A DNA stretch of 64,000 bases, from assembly GCF_003751505.1 (NCBI RefSeq), contig NZ_RJVB01000002.1, positions 62,001 to 126,000 on the forward strand, in the 5' to 3' direction. Positions 1 to 8,887 of the stretch are shown here, piece after piece. Source of the DNA: Erwinia sp. JUb26 (GTDB lineage Bacteria; Pseudomonadota; Gammaproteobacteria; Enterobacterales; Enterobacteriaceae). Under the pieces are notes generated by a model. That model saw nothing but the letters and a program-made list of their open reading frames with translations, was not told the DNA's origin and made no database searches. How positions within the stretch are numbered: position 1 is the first letter of the stretch; each line of letters begins with the position of its first letter. The position numbers were made by a program, and so were the translations under genes.

Positions 1-77
1 AGGTGGCGAGTTATGAGGTGACCAAAATCAATATCACCCGCTCGGCGAATAAATTCGCGGCACTGACGGGGATTTGA
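1..77 (+). CDS. 3' end of an unidentified gene (partial)
   Basis: The frame starting at base 3 stays open from the window edge to a TGA at 75-77 and gives 24 C-terminal residues (start VASYEVTKIN, end KFAALTGI). The composition looks like real protein, but it is too short for me to identify. It is read toward the small membrane protein at 165 and is in the same frame. The 87 bases between them do not look coding, so I treat them as separate genes. The real start lies outside the window. Confidence 0.45.
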   Translation, partial: VASYEVTKINITRSANKFAALTGI

Positions 78-164
78 TCCTGCCGCTTCTCCCTGCGTTT
101 TGCGCGCAATACGCGTCACGCCGGGAGATGTTGGGTAACGGGTGAATATAGGAAGTTTACGGTA

Positions 165-368
165 ATGGCCTGCGGTGCGGTGATCCTGGGCATCATCGGC
201 TGGGCGCATAAGGAAGAGCACCGCGTTGCGGCCGCCGCAGGAATACTGGGAATGGCAACGATAGCCTTTCAGCCCGCGATGACAGTCTTCGCTCTAATTA
301 TACTGTTCGCACTGATTACGATTTATCTGCAAGACATTATTGAATTCGTAACAGGTTTATTGGGGTAG
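165..368 (+). CDS. small two-helix membrane protein, unknown function
   Basis: This 67-residue frame starts at an ATG with a purine-rich AGGAAG about 8 bases upstream. It holds two hydrophobic stretches: roughly residues 3-12 continuing after a charged turn (HKEEHR) to about 33, and roughly 38-58. The pattern of a Gly-rich segment (ILGIIG), a charged loop and a second Gly/Ala segment (AAAAGILG) recalls small inner-membrane proteins of the DUF4190 type, but this is only a resemblance. It may form an operon with the gene ending at 77. The tail overlaps an opposite-strand short frame by 12 bases. Function unknown; that it is a gene is likely but not certain. Confidence 0.5.
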   Translation: MACGAVILGIIGWAHKEEHRVAAAAGILGMATIAFQPAMTVFALIILFALITIYLQDIIEFVTGLLG

Positions 369-494
369 CACCGTCAGTTTCAGCAGATCTTTGCCGGGAA
401 TGATATTCGCCGTATCACTCGCCCGTAACGCACCAAAATAGAACTCTTCAGCGTTCAGCCCCGGCATATTATGCAGGCGAATATCATATCGCAC
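357..494 (-). CDS. orphan short reading frame just after cysH (gene remnant or small ORF)
   Basis: Five bases after the cysH stop, on the same strand, a GTG opens a frame of 45 residues (start RYDIRLHNMPG, end DLLKLTVLPQ). No clear ribosome binding site precedes it. The composition is protein-like and without low complexity, so it could be the surviving end of a larger gene or a genuine small cistron of the cysJIH operon. I do not recognise the sequence. Its last bases overlap the end of the membrane protein on the other strand. Confidence 0.25.
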   Translation of the reverse strand: MRYDIRLHNMPGLNAEEFYFGALRASDTANIIPGKDLLKLTVLPQ

Positions 495-499
495 GGATG

Positions 500-1231
500 T
501 TACTCGTGCAGGCCGCACTCGCGCTTCAGACCAAAGAAGCGCGTCTCTTCCTCAGCCATACCCGGCTCCCATTTACGGGTAGTGTGGGTATCGCCAACGG
601 AGAGGTAGCCCTGCTCCCACAGCGGATGGTAGTCCAGACCGTTCTGCTGTAGGTACTGATAAACCTGGCGGTTATCCCAGTCGATAATCGGCAACAGCTT
701 GAATACGCCTTTCTTGATCGCCAGCACCGGAAGATGCGCCCGGCTACCGGACTGATCGCGGCGCAGACCGGCGAACCAAGTTTGTGCATTCAGGCTTTCC
801 AGCGCGCGGTTCATCGGCTCAACCTTATTGATCTGGTTGTAGCGTTCAATGCCCTCCACGCCCTGCTCCCACAGTTTACCGTAGCGTGCTTCCTGCCAGG
901 CCGCGCTGTGTTCTGCACGGAACACCTTCAGATTTAGATCCAGCTGCTCGGTCAGTTTATCAATAAACTGATAGGTTTCCGGGAACAGGTAGCCGGTATC
1001 GGTGAGGATAACCGGGATATCCGGCTTCTGGCGGGCGACCAGATGCAGGCTCACCGCCGCCTGAATACCGAAGCTGGAGGTCAGCACCGCTTCGCCCGGC
1101 AGGTTTTCCAGCCCCCAGATCACCCGATCTTCGGCTGAAAGCTTATCCAGCCGGTTATTGATCTCGGCGAGCGCCATCACGCTCTCCACCTTCGGTAGTG
1201 CATTCAGTTCAGAGAGATCGAGTACCGCCAT
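500..1231 (-). CDS. cysH: phosphoadenosine phosphosulfate (PAPS) reductase
   Basis: The enzyme reduces PAPS to sulfite and adenosine 3',5'-bisphosphate using thioredoxin, a cytoplasmic step of assimilatory sulfate reduction. The protein has 243 residues (E. coli CysH: 244). The adenine-nucleotide alpha-hydrolase fold shows in [10 protein letters not shown] near residue 52 and [10 protein letters not shown] near 77. The C-terminal ECGLH motif carries the catalytic cysteine. Only one such cysteine and no extra CC pairs are seen, as in the PAPS type rather than the APS type. It is the last of the three main genes of the cysJIH operon, 12 bases after cysI. In enterics the operon is activated by CysB. 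Confidence 0.97.
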   Translation of the reverse strand: MAVLDLSELNALPKVESVMALAEINNRLDKLSAEDRVIWGLENLPGEAVLTSSFGIQAAVSLHLVARQKPDIPVILTDTGYLFPETYQFIDKLTEQLDLNLKVFRAEHSAAWQEARYGKLWEQGVEGIERYNQINKVEPMNRALESLNAQTWFAGLRRDQSGSRAHLPVLAIKKGVFKLLPIIDWDNRQVYQYLQQNGLDYHPLWEQGYLSVGDTHTTRKWEPGMAEEETRFFGLKRECGLHE

Positions 1232-1243
1232 CTTACACCTCCA

Positions 1244-2959
1244 TCATTCCCAGAAATCACGGGCCGGATCGAGCACCGGTCTGACGATGCCGGTGCGAAT
1301 CGTAAAGTCTCCGAAGCCTTCATCTGCTTCGCGCTCTTTCGACCAGCGGCCGATCAGTTCATCAAGCGTCGCCAGGATTTCCGTTTCATTAATGTTCTCG
1401 CGATGCATACGCGGAATACGGGTTCCCATGCGGTTACCGCCCAGGTGCAGGTTATAGCGCCCAGGCGCCTTGCCCACCAGGCCGATCTCAGCCAGCAGCG
1501 CACGACCGCAGCCGTTCGGGCAGCCGGTGACACGCAGCACGATATGCTCATCGCCCACGCCGTGCGCGGTCATGATGCCTTCCACGCGGGTAACAAACTC
1601 CGGCAGGAAGCGTTCGGCCTCCGCCATCGCCAGCGGGCAGGTCGGGAACGCCACGCAGGCCATGGAGTTCTCACGCTGGTGGCTGACACTTTCCATCAGG
1701 CCGTGCTGCTTCGCCAGTTGCTCAATCTTGTCTTTTTCAGACTCCGGCACGCCGGCCACAATCAGGTTCTGGTTAGCGGTTAAGCGGAAGTCGCCCTGGT
1801 GGATCTTGGCGATCTCCGCCAGACCGGTTTTCAGCGGGCGGCCCGGATAGTCGAGCAGGCGGCCGTTTTCCACAAACAGCGTCAGGTGCCATTTGTTATC
1901 AATGCCTTTTACCCAGCCGAAGCGATCGCCACGGGTGGTGAACTCATACGGACGGATCGGCTCGAAGGTGATACCGGCACGGCGCTCCACTTCAGCTTTG
2001 AAGACGTCCGGCCCCACGCGCTCCAGCGTATATTTGGTTTTGGCATTTTTACGGTCGGTACGGTTGCCCCAGTCGCGCTGGGTGGTCACCACCGCAGCCG
2101 CCACGTCGAGAATTTTCTCGACCGGCAGATAACCAAACTCGCTGGCGGTGCGCGCATAGGTGGCTTTGTTACCGTGGTCGATGGACAGACCCCCGCCGAC
2201 CAGCAGGTTAAAGCCAATCAGCTTGCCGTTCTCAGCAATGGCGATAAAGTTCAGGTCGTTGGCGTGCAGATCCACATCGTTATGCGGCGGCACCACCACG
2301 GTAGTTTTGAACTTACGCGGCAGATAGGTTTCACCCAGGATCGGCTCAACGTCGGTGGTCGCTACCTTCTCCTGATCCAGCCAGATTTCCGCATAGGCGC
2401 GGGTCTGCGGCAGCAGGTGCTCGGACAGCTTCTTCGCCCACTCGTACGCTTCCTGATGCAGTTCAGACTCAATCGGGTTTGAGCTGCACAGCACGTTACG
2501 GTTCACGTCATTGGCGGTCGCCAGCGCGTCCAGACCCACTTCATGCAGCATCTGGTGGGCAGGTTTGACGTTGCCCTTCAGAATGCCGTGGAACTGGAAG
2601 GTCTGGCGGTTAGTCAGGCGGATGCTGCCATAAATGGTGTTATCCGTGGCGAATTTATCAATGCCCAGCCACTGCTTCGGCGTCATGATGCCGCCCGGCA
2701 GACGGCAGCGCAGCATCATCGCATGGCGCGCATCCAGCTTCTGCTCGGCGCGCTCGGCGCGAATGTCGCGGTCATCCTGCTGATACATACCGTGAAAACG
2801 GATCAGCAGGAAGTTGTCGCCGTTGAAGCCGCCGGTCAGGCCGTCGTGCAGATCTTCGGCAATGCCGCCACGCAGATAGTTGCTCTGTTTTTTCAGGCGC
2901 TCGGCGTCGACCAGCTTACCTTCGACGACCAGCGGCCCAGGGTATCTTTCATTGCTCAT
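1244..2959 (-). CDS. cysI: sulfite reductase (NADPH) hemoprotein beta-component
   Basis: The subunit binds siroheme and a 4Fe-4S cluster and carries out the six-electron reduction of sulfite to sulfide, with electrons from CysJ. The 571 residues match the family length (570 in E. coli). The cluster ligands are visible as Cys-x5-Cys at residues 435 and 441 (CVAFPTC) and Cys-x3-Cys at 480 and 484 (CPNGC). The ATG overlaps the cysJ stop by one base (TAATG), which suggests translational coupling. Order cysJ-cysI-cysH is the standard enteric operon. Confidence 0.97.
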   Translation of the reverse strand: MSNERYPGPLVVEGKLVDAERLKKQSNYLRGGIAEDLHDGLTGGFNGDNFLLIRFHGMYQQDDRDIRAERAEQKLDARHAMMLRCRLPGGIMTPKQWLGIDKFATDNTIYGSIRLTNRQTFQFHGILKGNVKPAHQMLHEVGLDALATANDVNRNVLCSSNPIESELHQEAYEWAKKLSEHLLPQTRAYAEIWLDQEKVATTDVEPILGETYLPRKFKTTVVVPPHNDVDLHANDLNFIAIAENGKLIGFNLLVGGGLSIDHGNKATYARTASEFGYLPVEKILDVAAAVVTTQRDWGNRTDRKNAKTKYTLERVGPDVFKAEVERRAGITFEPIRPYEFTTRGDRFGWVKGIDNKWHLTLFVENGRLLDYPGRPLKTGLAEIAKIHQGDFRLTANQNLIVAGVPESEKDKIEQLAKQHGLMESVSHQRENSMACVAFPTCPLAMAEAERFLPEFVTRVEGIMTAHGVGDEHIVLRVTGCPNGCGRALLAEIGLVGKAPGRYNLHLGGNRMGTRIPRMHRENINETEILATLDELIGRWSKEREADEGFGDFTIRTGIVRPVLDPARDFWE

Positions 2960-4761
2960 TAGTACACATCTCGCTGGTAACGGCGCTCAATGCGCAGCTC
3001 ACTTAAAAATTCATCTGCCGTTTCGATGTCCATGCCACCGTATTCGGCTACCACTTCCAGTAATGCTTGCTCAACGTCTTTAGCCATGCGATTGGCATCG
3101 CCGCAGACATAAATGTGTGCGCCTTCCTGAATCCAGCTCCACACTTCCGCCCCTTTCGCGCGGATTTTATCTTGTACGTATATTTTATGTTTCTGGTCGC
3201 GTGACCAGGCTAAATCAATGTTGGTCAGCAGGCCGTCTTTCACGTAGCGCTGCCACTCCACCTGATAAAGGAAGTCTTCGGTAAAGTGCGGATTACCAAA
3301 GAACAGCCAGTTTTTGCCGCCCGCGCCGTCGTTATCGCGCTGCTGCATAAAGGCGCGGAACGGTGCGATACCGGTGCCCGGGCCAATCATAATCACCGGG
3401 GTTTCCGGGTTGGCAGGAAGACGGAAATTGTCATTGTGTTCGATAAACACGCGGATTTCATCGTCTTCGGCCAGGCGATCGCCCAGATAGCTGGAGGCTC
3501 CACCCGCACGGGCGCGGCCTTCAATTTCATAGCGCACCACGCCAACGGTAATGTGCACTTCCGTTTCGTTCTCGGCCTGAGAAGAGGCGATCGAATACAG
3601 GCGCGGCGTCAGCGGACGCAGCAGAGCGGTCAGCTGCTCGGCGTTCAGCTCGGTCGGCGCGAAGCGGGCCATATCGACGATCGGCGTATTCTGCGCATAC
3701 TGCTGCAGGCTGGCCTTATCCGTGATCTGCGCCAGCAGCGCGTCGTTATGGGAAAGTTTGGCATACTGCTCGACGATCTGCGGAGTATTCACCGTCAGTT
3801 CGTAGTGTTTTTGCAGCGCTTCCGCCAGCGGCAGCGTTTCACCGTGCACGCTGACCGGCTCATCGCCCTTCAGCCACAGCAGGGCCAGCAGCTCTTCCAC
3901 CAGCGCGGGATCGTTCTCAAACCACACGCCCAGCGCGTCACCCGGCTTGTAGCGCAGCCCTGATTCACCGAGATCGATCTCAATATGGCGCACGTCTTTA
4001 TCGGAATCACGGCCGGTGACTTTCTGGTTGACCGCAAAGCTGGCAGTCAGCGGCGCTTCTTTAGTGTAAGGGCTGCTGTGGATCTCATTGACGCTGCCTG
4101 CCGCCGTGACCGCCGCAGCGGCAGGGGCTTCTTTCGGCACGCGCGCCTGTAGGATTTCCACCAGCTGTTTACGCCAGGCTTCGGCCGCCGCGGCGTACTC
4201 AACGTCAGCATCCACGCGATCCAGCAGGCGTGCGGCACCCAGCTCGGCCAGCCGGTTATCGAAATCTTTCCCCGCCTGGCTGAAGAATTCATAAGAGGTA
4301 TCGCCCAGGCCGAACACCGCAAAGGCGCTGGCGTCCATTTTTGGCGCTTTCTTCGACATCAGGAATTTATGCAGCGCCACGCCCTCTTCCGGCGGTTCAC
4401 CCTCGCCCTGCGTGGAGGTCACCACCACCAGCAGTTTTTCCTGCGCAATCTGCTTGAACTTATAGTCACCGGCATTCACCAGGTTGACGTTAAGCTTCGC
4501 CGCAAGCAGGTCATCCCGCAGTTGCTCTGACAAGCGGCGCGCGTTGCCGGTCTGTGAGGCAGAAAGGATGGTGATGATTGGCACTTCAACCTGAGCCGGT
4601 GCGGCAGCGACAACGGCACCGGGAGCCTGGTTGACCATGCCCCAGAAATAACCGGACAGCCACGCCAGCTGGGTAGGGGTATAATCTCCGGTCGCTGCCT
4701 GTAAGCGGGCAAGCTGATCGGGATTCAGCGGAAGCATATTGAGAGGTGCCTGAGTCGTCAT
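2959..4761 (-). CDS. cysJ: sulfite reductase (NADPH) flavoprotein alpha-component
   Basis: The subunit passes electrons from NADPH through FAD and FMN to CysI. I start it at 4761 (MTTQAPLN...), where similarity to E. coli CysJ begins; this gives 600 residues. An upstream in-frame ATG at 4857 would add 32 unrelated residues. An N-terminal flavodoxin domain ([11 protein letters not shown] near residue 63) is followed by an FAD/NADPH module with [22 protein letters not shown] and [12 protein letters not shown], and the C-terminus ends in an aromatic residue as in the ferredoxin-reductase family. It is first in cysJIH. The promoter must lie in the 288-base gap to the divergent queD. Confidence 0.96.
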   Translation of the reverse strand: MTTQAPLNMLPLNPDQLARLQAATGDYTPTQLAWLSGYFWGMVNQAPGAVVAAAPAQVEVPIITILSASQTGNARRLSEQLRDDLLAAKLNVNLVNAGDYKFKQIAQEKLLVVVTSTQGEGEPPEEGVALHKFLMSKKAPKMDASAFAVFGLGDTSYEFFSQAGKDFDNRLAELGAARLLDRVDADVEYAAAAEAWRKQLVEILQARVPKEAPAAAAVTAAGSVNEIHSSPYTKEAPLTASFAVNQKVTGRDSDKDVRHIEIDLGESGLRYKPGDALGVWFENDPALVEELLALLWLKGDEPVSVHGETLPLAEALQKHYELTVNTPQIVEQYAKLSHNDALLAQITDKASLQQYAQNTPIVDMARFAPTELNAEQLTALLRPLTPRLYSIASSQAENETEVHITVGVVRYEIEGRARAGGASSYLGDRLAEDDEIRVFIEHNDNFRLPANPETPVIMIGPGTGIAPFRAFMQQRDNDGAGGKNWLFFGNPHFTEDFLYQVEWQRYVKDGLLTNIDLAWSRDQKHKIYVQDKIRAKGAEVWSWIQEGAHIYVCGDANRMAKDVEQALLEVVAEYGGMDIETADEFLSELRIERRYQRDVY

Positions 4762-4820
4762 TGCGTCGATAATTCCAGTGTCGGAGATCTGTTTACTGAC
4801 AGGGTAAGGGCAAGCAGAAT

Positions 4821-4838
4821 AACCCTTAAATAAGGGTT
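4821..4838. promoter_or_regulatory. 18-bp palindrome upstream of cysJ
   Basis: AACCCTT / AAGGGTT, a perfect 7-base inverted repeat with a 4-base AT spacer, lies 60 bases upstream of the cysJ start in the cysJ-queD divergent region. It is a plausible protein-binding site or part of the leader. CysB is the expected activator here, but CysB sites are poorly conserved and I cannot assign it. Confidence 0.3.
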
Positions 4839-5049
4839 GGCAATAATTAATAACCAAAATGACTAAATGGTTTTTCAGGTAAGGCTTATTGGCAAAACAG
4901 GTTGATAATGTTTTTATTTATCAGCCAGTTAAAACATCAGGCATTTGGTTTACACTTTGACCGGGCGCCGTTGCCGGGAAACGGGTGCGAAAAAAGCCGT
5001 TTTCCGGTATCCTGCGGCGGTTTTCACCATCAAGACTGAGACTGTAACC

Positions 5050-5409
5050 ATGGCGACCACGCTGTTTAAAGATTTTCAATTCGAAGCCGCACACCATCTG
5101 CCGAATGTGCCTGCCGGGCACAAATGCGGCCGACTGCACGGGCACTCTTTTATGGTGCGTCTGGAGATCACCGGCGAAGTAGATGCGCATACCGGCTGGG
5201 TAATGGACTTTTCCGAGATCAAAGCGGCCTTTAAGCCGGTTTACGATCGACTGGACCATTACAACCTGAACGATATTCCTGGTCTGGAAAATCCCACCAG
5301 TGAAGTGCTCGCAGCCTGGATCTGGCAGCAGATGAAGCCAGCACTGCCGCTGCTGAGTGCGGTGATGGTAAAAGAGACCTGCACCGCCGGGTGCGTTTAT
5401 CGCGGCTAA
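5050..5409 (+). CDS. queD: 6-carboxy-5,6,7,8-tetrahydropterin synthase
   Basis: The enzyme converts 7,8-dihydroneopterin triphosphate to 6-carboxytetrahydropterin, the first committed step to queuosine. The frame is open from 4945, but similarity to E. coli QueD starts at MATTLFKDF, so I use the ATG at 5050 (119 residues). The zinc ligands are His15, His30 and His32 (AAHHL and HGHS), and Cys26 in HKCGRLHGH is the catalytic cysteine. It is divergent from cysJ, a neighbourhood shared with E. coli. QueE and QueF are encoded elsewhere in this window. Confidence 0.95.
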   Translation: MATTLFKDFQFEAAHHLPNVPAGHKCGRLHGHSFMVRLEITGEVDAHTGWVMDFSEIKAAFKPVYDRLDHYNLNDIPGLENPTSEVLAAWIWQQMKPALPLLSAVMVKETCTAGCVYRG

Positions 5410-5486
5410 TTGGTCCCGTTGCCGGTCACCGCTGGCAACGCAGAGCGATCCTCATTCCGTTGCCTGATAGTCGGCGTCCGGGATAA

Positions 5487-5584
5487 GGCCAGTCTGAGCA
5501 CACCGGAACGGCAAAAGACGCTCCATGCGGGCCTCGGCACGCGGCATCCCTGCCGCGTGACGTCCGGCTTACCTCAGACTGACC
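5487..5584. repeat. palindromic intergenic element, copy A
   Basis: Outer arms GGCCAGTCTGAG (5487-5498) and CTCAGACTGACC (5573-5584) pair at 11 of 12 positions. Inside is a perfect 9-base hairpin (5538-5546 with 5551-5559, loop TCCC), preceded by a block CTCCATGCGGGCCTCGG at 5521-5537. The same block-plus-hairpin layout recurs at 15733-15827 and, in the other orientation, at 16501-16594, so this is a dispersed palindromic repeat. The rest of the 415-base gap between queD and the ABC transporter holds no gene that I can support. Confidence 0.6.
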
Positions 5585-5704
5585 TCATCCCCATCTGTAT
5601 CGTTCTCTCTGCCCTTACACTGATATATCTCGGTAAAATGAAAATAAGCCTTAAAAATCAATCTTACTTCCTTATGCGAAATCTGGCATAGCTTTGTTCA
5701 TATT

Positions 5705-5727
5705 TATATATTCTTATCGAATATATA
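5705..5727. promoter_or_regulatory. perfect inverted repeat before the ABC transporter operon
   Basis: TATATATTC and GAATATATA flank a 5-base spacer about 100 bases before the permease start, inside an AT-rich stretch (5640-5815) that contrasts with the GC-rich surroundings. It looks like an operator for the transporter operon. The regulator is unknown; a sulfur regulator is possible given the cysJIH neighbours, but this is inference. Confidence 0.4.
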
Positions 5728-5824
5728 ATAGCAAATCACGATATATGGTCGTTTTTTGAGTTCGTGATAGTCTCTCGCCATAAGTTCAGGTCAATAATAA
5801 TAACTTATTAAGAGAAGGTGTCGC

Positions 5825-6523
5825 GTGCCCGCATGGCTTAATTTAGCAATTGATTCATTCTGGCCGATGCTTTATGCCGGACTGACCTTTACCATCCCAT
5901 TAACGTTAATTTCCTTTATTCTGGGTTTATCCCTGGGCTTTGTTGCTGCACTGGCCCGTTTATATGGACCGGAGCCGTTAAAGAAGGTTGTTCGTTTTTA
6001 TGTGTGGCTTATTCGCGGCACCCCGCTGCTGGTGCAGCTGTTTCTGATCTTCTATGCTCTGCCCAGCGCCGGTATTACGCTGGATGCGTTTCCCGCCGCG
6101 ATAATTGGCTTTACGCTGAATATCGGCGCCTATACGTCAGAGGTGATCCGCGCCACTCTGCTTTCCGTGCCGAAAGGCCAGTGGGAGGCGGCGCACTCTA
6201 TCGGCATGAACTGGGCTCAGGCGCTGCGCCGGGTGATTATTCCCCAGGCGGCGCGCATTGCCGTGCCGCCGCTGTCGAATACCTTTATTTCACTGGTAAA
6301 AGATACGTCGCTGGCCTCGGTGATTACCGTGCCCGAGCTGTTCCTTGCCGCGCAGCGAATTGCGGCAGTGACCTATCAGCCATTAATATTATATACCGAA
6401 GCGGCAATCGTTTATTTAATTATCAGTTCAGTACTCTCTTCTCTACAGACCCGTCTGGAGAAAAAACTGGAAAATACAGGCGCAGTGAAGGAGAAAGAGA
6501 ATGATAACGCTGTCCGGCATTGA
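5825..6523 (+). CDS. polar amino-acid ABC transporter permease (cystine type)
   Basis: This inner-membrane permease has 232 residues and about five hydrophobic segments (near residues 15-40, 53-75, 85-105, 150-170 and 190-212). The cytoplasmic EAA loop is visible as EAAHSIGMNWAQALRR near residue 121. I use the GTG at 5825 because AGAAGG sits six bases upstream. It is the HisM/YecS-like subunit of the importer formed with the next two genes, and its 3' end overlaps the ATPase by 23 bases. The family and partner suggest uptake of cystine or a related polar amino acid, but the substrate is not shown by sequence. Confidence 0.9.
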   Translation: MPAWLNLAIDSFWPMLYAGLTFTIPLTLISFILGLSLGFVAALARLYGPEPLKKVVRFYVWLIRGTPLLVQLFLIFYALPSAGITLDAFPAAIIGFTLNIGAYTSEVIRATLLSVPKGQWEAAHSIGMNWAQALRRVIIPQAARIAVPPLSNTFISLVKDTSLASVITVPELFLAAQRIAAVTYQPLILYTEAAIVYLIISSVLSSLQTRLEKKLENTGAVKEKENDNAVRH

Positions 6524-7268
6524 AAAAAGATTCGACGACAATCCCGTATTAAAAAACATTAACCTGACGATTAAAGAAGGCAGCGTGACGGCATTGATCG
6601 GTCCGTCGGGCAGTGGGAAAAGTACCCTGCTGCGCTGCGTGAATCTTCTTGAAGTTCCGCAGGCCGGGGAATTAACGCTCGGAAAAGAAAAACTCGTATT
6701 TAACGGCAGCGGGCGCGCCGGCAGAAAAGATGTTTATCGCATCTGCCAGCAGACCGGCATGGTATTTCAAAGCTTCCAGCTGTTCCCTCATCTGCGGGTG
6801 ATTGAAAACATTACCGAAGGCCTGATTACCGTGCATAAGCAGTCGGTGAAACAGGCTAAGGAACGCGCTGAGGAACTGCTGGCCAAAGTAGGGCTGCTGC
6901 ACAAGCGCGATGCCTGGCCAGCCAATCTTTCCGGCGGCCAGCAGCAGCGCGTGGCGATTGCCCGCGCGCTGGCCCCCTCGCCGAAGGTGCTGCTGTGCGA
7001 CGAGCCGACTTCCGCGCTGGATCCCGAACTGTCGCTTGAAGTGGTGGCGGTATTACGACAGCTGGCCAAAGAAGGGATGACCATGCTGATGGCCACTCAC
7101 GACCTGCGGCTGGCGGCCAACATTGCCCAGCAGGTGGTATTCCTGGAAGCGGGTGAAATTGTTGAAACCGGCACCTCACAGGACATTTTTACCCGGGCGC
7201 AAAAAGCCCGAACTAAAGCGTTTATCTCCACCCTGACCGAAACCCTGCCCGATTCATGGGAAATTTGA
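6501..7268 (+). CDS. amino-acid ABC transporter ATP-binding protein
   Basis: This 255-residue ATPase energises the importer. Walker A is GPSGSGKST at residues 34-42, the signature LSGGQ is at 143-147, Walker B with DEPTSALD is at 162-174, and the switch histidine is in MATHD near 196. All catalytic positions are intact. It belongs to the polar amino-acid uptake group (GlnQ/TcyN-like). The start overlaps the permease gene, implying coupled translation, and the binding-protein gene follows after about 40 bases. Confidence 0.92.
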   Translation: MITLSGIEKRFDDNPVLKNINLTIKEGSVTALIGPSGSGKSTLLRCVNLLEVPQAGELTLGKEKLVFNGSGRAGRKDVYRICQQTGMVFQSFQLFPHLRVIENITEGLITVHKQSVKQAKERAEELLAKVGLLHKRDAWPANLSGGQQQRVAIARALAPSPKVLLCDEPTSALDPELSLEVVAVLRQLAKEGMTMLMATHDLRLAANIAQQVVFLEAGEIVETGTSQDIFTRAQKARTKAFISTLTETLPDSWEI

Positions 7269-7309
7269 CGTTAAGACTGTATTACCCAACCCATTCAGGA
7301 GTTATGACT

Positions 7310-8083
7310 ATGAAAACTATCGCAACGCTGCTGCTGGCAGGCATGGTACAAATCGGTTTTTCTGGCGCAGCGCTGGCGGAAACCGATCTGGCAAAAATCC
7401 AGTCGGCGGGCGTGTTTAAAATCGGTACCGAAGGCACCTATCCGCCGTTTACCTTCCACGATGCTTCCGGCGCGTTAACCGGTTTTGACGTTGATATTGG
7501 CCGCGAAGTGGCAAAACGCCTGAAGGTGAAGGCTGAATTCGTTGAGGGTAAATGGGACGGCCTGATCGCCGGTCTGGATGCGAAACGCTATGAGGCAGTG
7601 ATTAACCAGGTGTCGATCACCCCGGAGCGCCAGGCGAAATATGATTTCTCTACGCCGTACCTGTCTTCAAAAGCGGCGCTGATTGTGCGTGACGACAATA
7701 AGACGATCAAAACCTTTGAGGACCTGAAGGGGAAAAAATCTGCGCACACCCTGACCAGTAACTATGCCCAGCTGGCGCGCGGCTACGGCGCGGAAATCGT
7801 TGCTACCGATGGCTTTAACCAGTCGGTTGATCTGGTGGCCCAGGGCCGCGCAGATGCCACGATCAACGATAACCTGTCGTTCCTCGATTTCAAAAAGCAC
7901 AAGCCCGATGCGCCGGTGAAGATCGTCGCCAGCCGTTCCGATGCCGAGCAGGTAGGCATTCTGATTGAGAAAGGTAACCCGCAGCTGAAAGAGGCGATTG
8001 ATAAGGCGCTGGCCGATATCAAGAGCGACGGCACCTGGCAGCGTATCTCAGTCAAATACTTCGGCACTGACGTGTCCAAATAA
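7310..8083 (+). CDS. periplasmic amino-acid binding protein (TcyJ/FliY-like)
   Basis: The solute-binding subunit captures substrate in the periplasm. I start at the ATG at 7310, eight bases after AGGAG; the ATG at 7304 is too close to that site. A signal peptide (KTIATLLLAGMV..., cleavage after ALA near residue 23) precedes a type 3 solute-binding fold with GTEGTYPPFTFHD and GFDVDIGREVA, very like E. coli FliY/TcyJ, which binds cystine. This supports a cystine-type importer, fitting the adjacent sulfite reductase operon, but cystine specificity is inferred. Mature length about 234 residues. Confidence 0.88.
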   Translation: MKTIATLLLAGMVQIGFSGAALAETDLAKIQSAGVFKIGTEGTYPPFTFHDASGALTGFDVDIGREVAKRLKVKAEFVEGKWDGLIAGLDAKRYEAVINQVSITPERQAKYDFSTPYLSSKAALIVRDDNKTIKTFEDLKGKKSAHTLTSNYAQLARGYGAEIVATDGFNQSVDLVAQGRADATINDNLSFLDFKKHKPDAPVKIVASRSDAEQVGILIEKGNPQLKEAIDKALADIKSDGTWQRISVKYFGTDVSK

Positions 8084-8091
8084 ACCCGCAG

Positions 8092-8115
8092 CGGGCTGCA
8101 TCCTCAGCCCGTTTT
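8092..8115 (+). terminator. terminator after the ABC transporter operon
   Basis: The stem CGGGCTG (8092-8098) pairs with CAGCCCG (8105-8111) around a 6-base loop and is followed by TTTT. It lies 9 bases after the binding-protein stop and closes the three-gene operon. Confidence 0.65.
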
Positions 8116-8238
8116 GCGCCTGCGATTGCGCCACCGCCTCCCACGCCCGTTCGCGGGCGTATTTGAAATATTTTGTCATATTCCTGTCACGCCCGCTCTC
8201 TAGTCTGTCGCTCTCCACTAAAGATCGAGAGAATCTCA

Positions 8239-8844
8239 ATGAAGCTTTTCAGCAAACTTTCCGTTATCGCTCTGGTTTTTTCCGCCTGCGCCCAGGCCAG
8301 CACCATTAACATCCTCGACTTCCCTCAGCCGGATAACAACCCGGAAGAGTTCTACGCGCTGACCGAGATCCCGGCCGGTGGCATCATCAAGTATGAAACC
8401 GACGCGAAAACCGGCTTTATCGTTGCCGACCGCTTCCAGTCCATGCCGGTGGCCTATCCGGCCAACTACGGCTCGCTGACCCAGTCGCTGGGCGGTGACG
8501 GCGATCCGCTGGATGTGATCTTCTACACTCGCGCACCGATGGCGCCGGGTACGCTGATCAAACTGCGTCCGATCGGCGTGCTGAAGATGATCGATGGCGG
8601 CGAGTCCGACGACAAGATCGTCGCGGTTCCGGCCAGCAAGATCGATCCGACCTATGACGATATCAAATCGATGAGCGACCTGCCTAAGATCGAGCAGGAA
8701 CGTCTGGAAGCATTCTTCCGCGTCTACAAGCAGCTGCCGGACGGACGAAAGAAAGTTGAGCTGAACGGTTTCGGTGATACCGCTGCGGCGAAGACAGAAA
8801 TTAAGTCGGCGTACGATGCCTGGAAAGCGAAATCAGGTCAGTAA
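8239..8844 (+). CDS. inorganic pyrophosphatase with a signal peptide
   Basis: This family I soluble pyrophosphatase hydrolyses PPi to phosphate. The signature DGDPLDV near residue 87 is intact, with further acidic metal ligands around it (DGGESDDK). Unlike the cytoplasmic Ppa, the 201-residue protein begins with a Sec signal (KLFSKLSVIALVF...AQA) and should be exported; a lipoprotein form is unlikely because Phe occupies the key lipobox position. I use the ATG at 8239, where the signal begins, and not the in-frame ATG at 8173. It appears monocistronic. A periplasmic role, for example phosphate scavenging, is inference. Confidence 0.87.
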   Translation: MKLFSKLSVIALVFSACAQASTINILDFPQPDNNPEEFYALTEIPAGGIIKYETDAKTGFIVADRFQSMPVAYPANYGSLTQSLGGDGDPLDVIFYTRAPMAPGTLIKLRPIGVLKMIDGGESDDKIVAVPASKIDPTYDDIKSMSDLPKIEQERLEAFFRVYKQLPDGRKKVELNGFGDTAAAKTEIKSAYDAWKAKSGQ

Positions 8845-8850
8845 GCGATA

Positions 8851-8885
8851 AGGGGACGCTGCATCGTTGCGGCTGTCCCCTCTTT
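8851..8885. terminator. hairpin between the convergent pyrophosphatase and queE genes
   Basis: AGGGGAC (8851-8857) pairs with GTCCCCT (8875-8881), followed by CTTT. It lies between two convergent genes and could end transcription from the left. The loop is long and the T tract short, so this is a moderate call. Confidence 0.4.
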
Positions 8886-8887
8886 CG

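Noticed and set aside
5410..5691. 93-residue frame after queD
   Set aside because: It starts with TTG directly at the queD stop without a ribosome binding site, runs through palindromic element A, and has no protein-like pattern.
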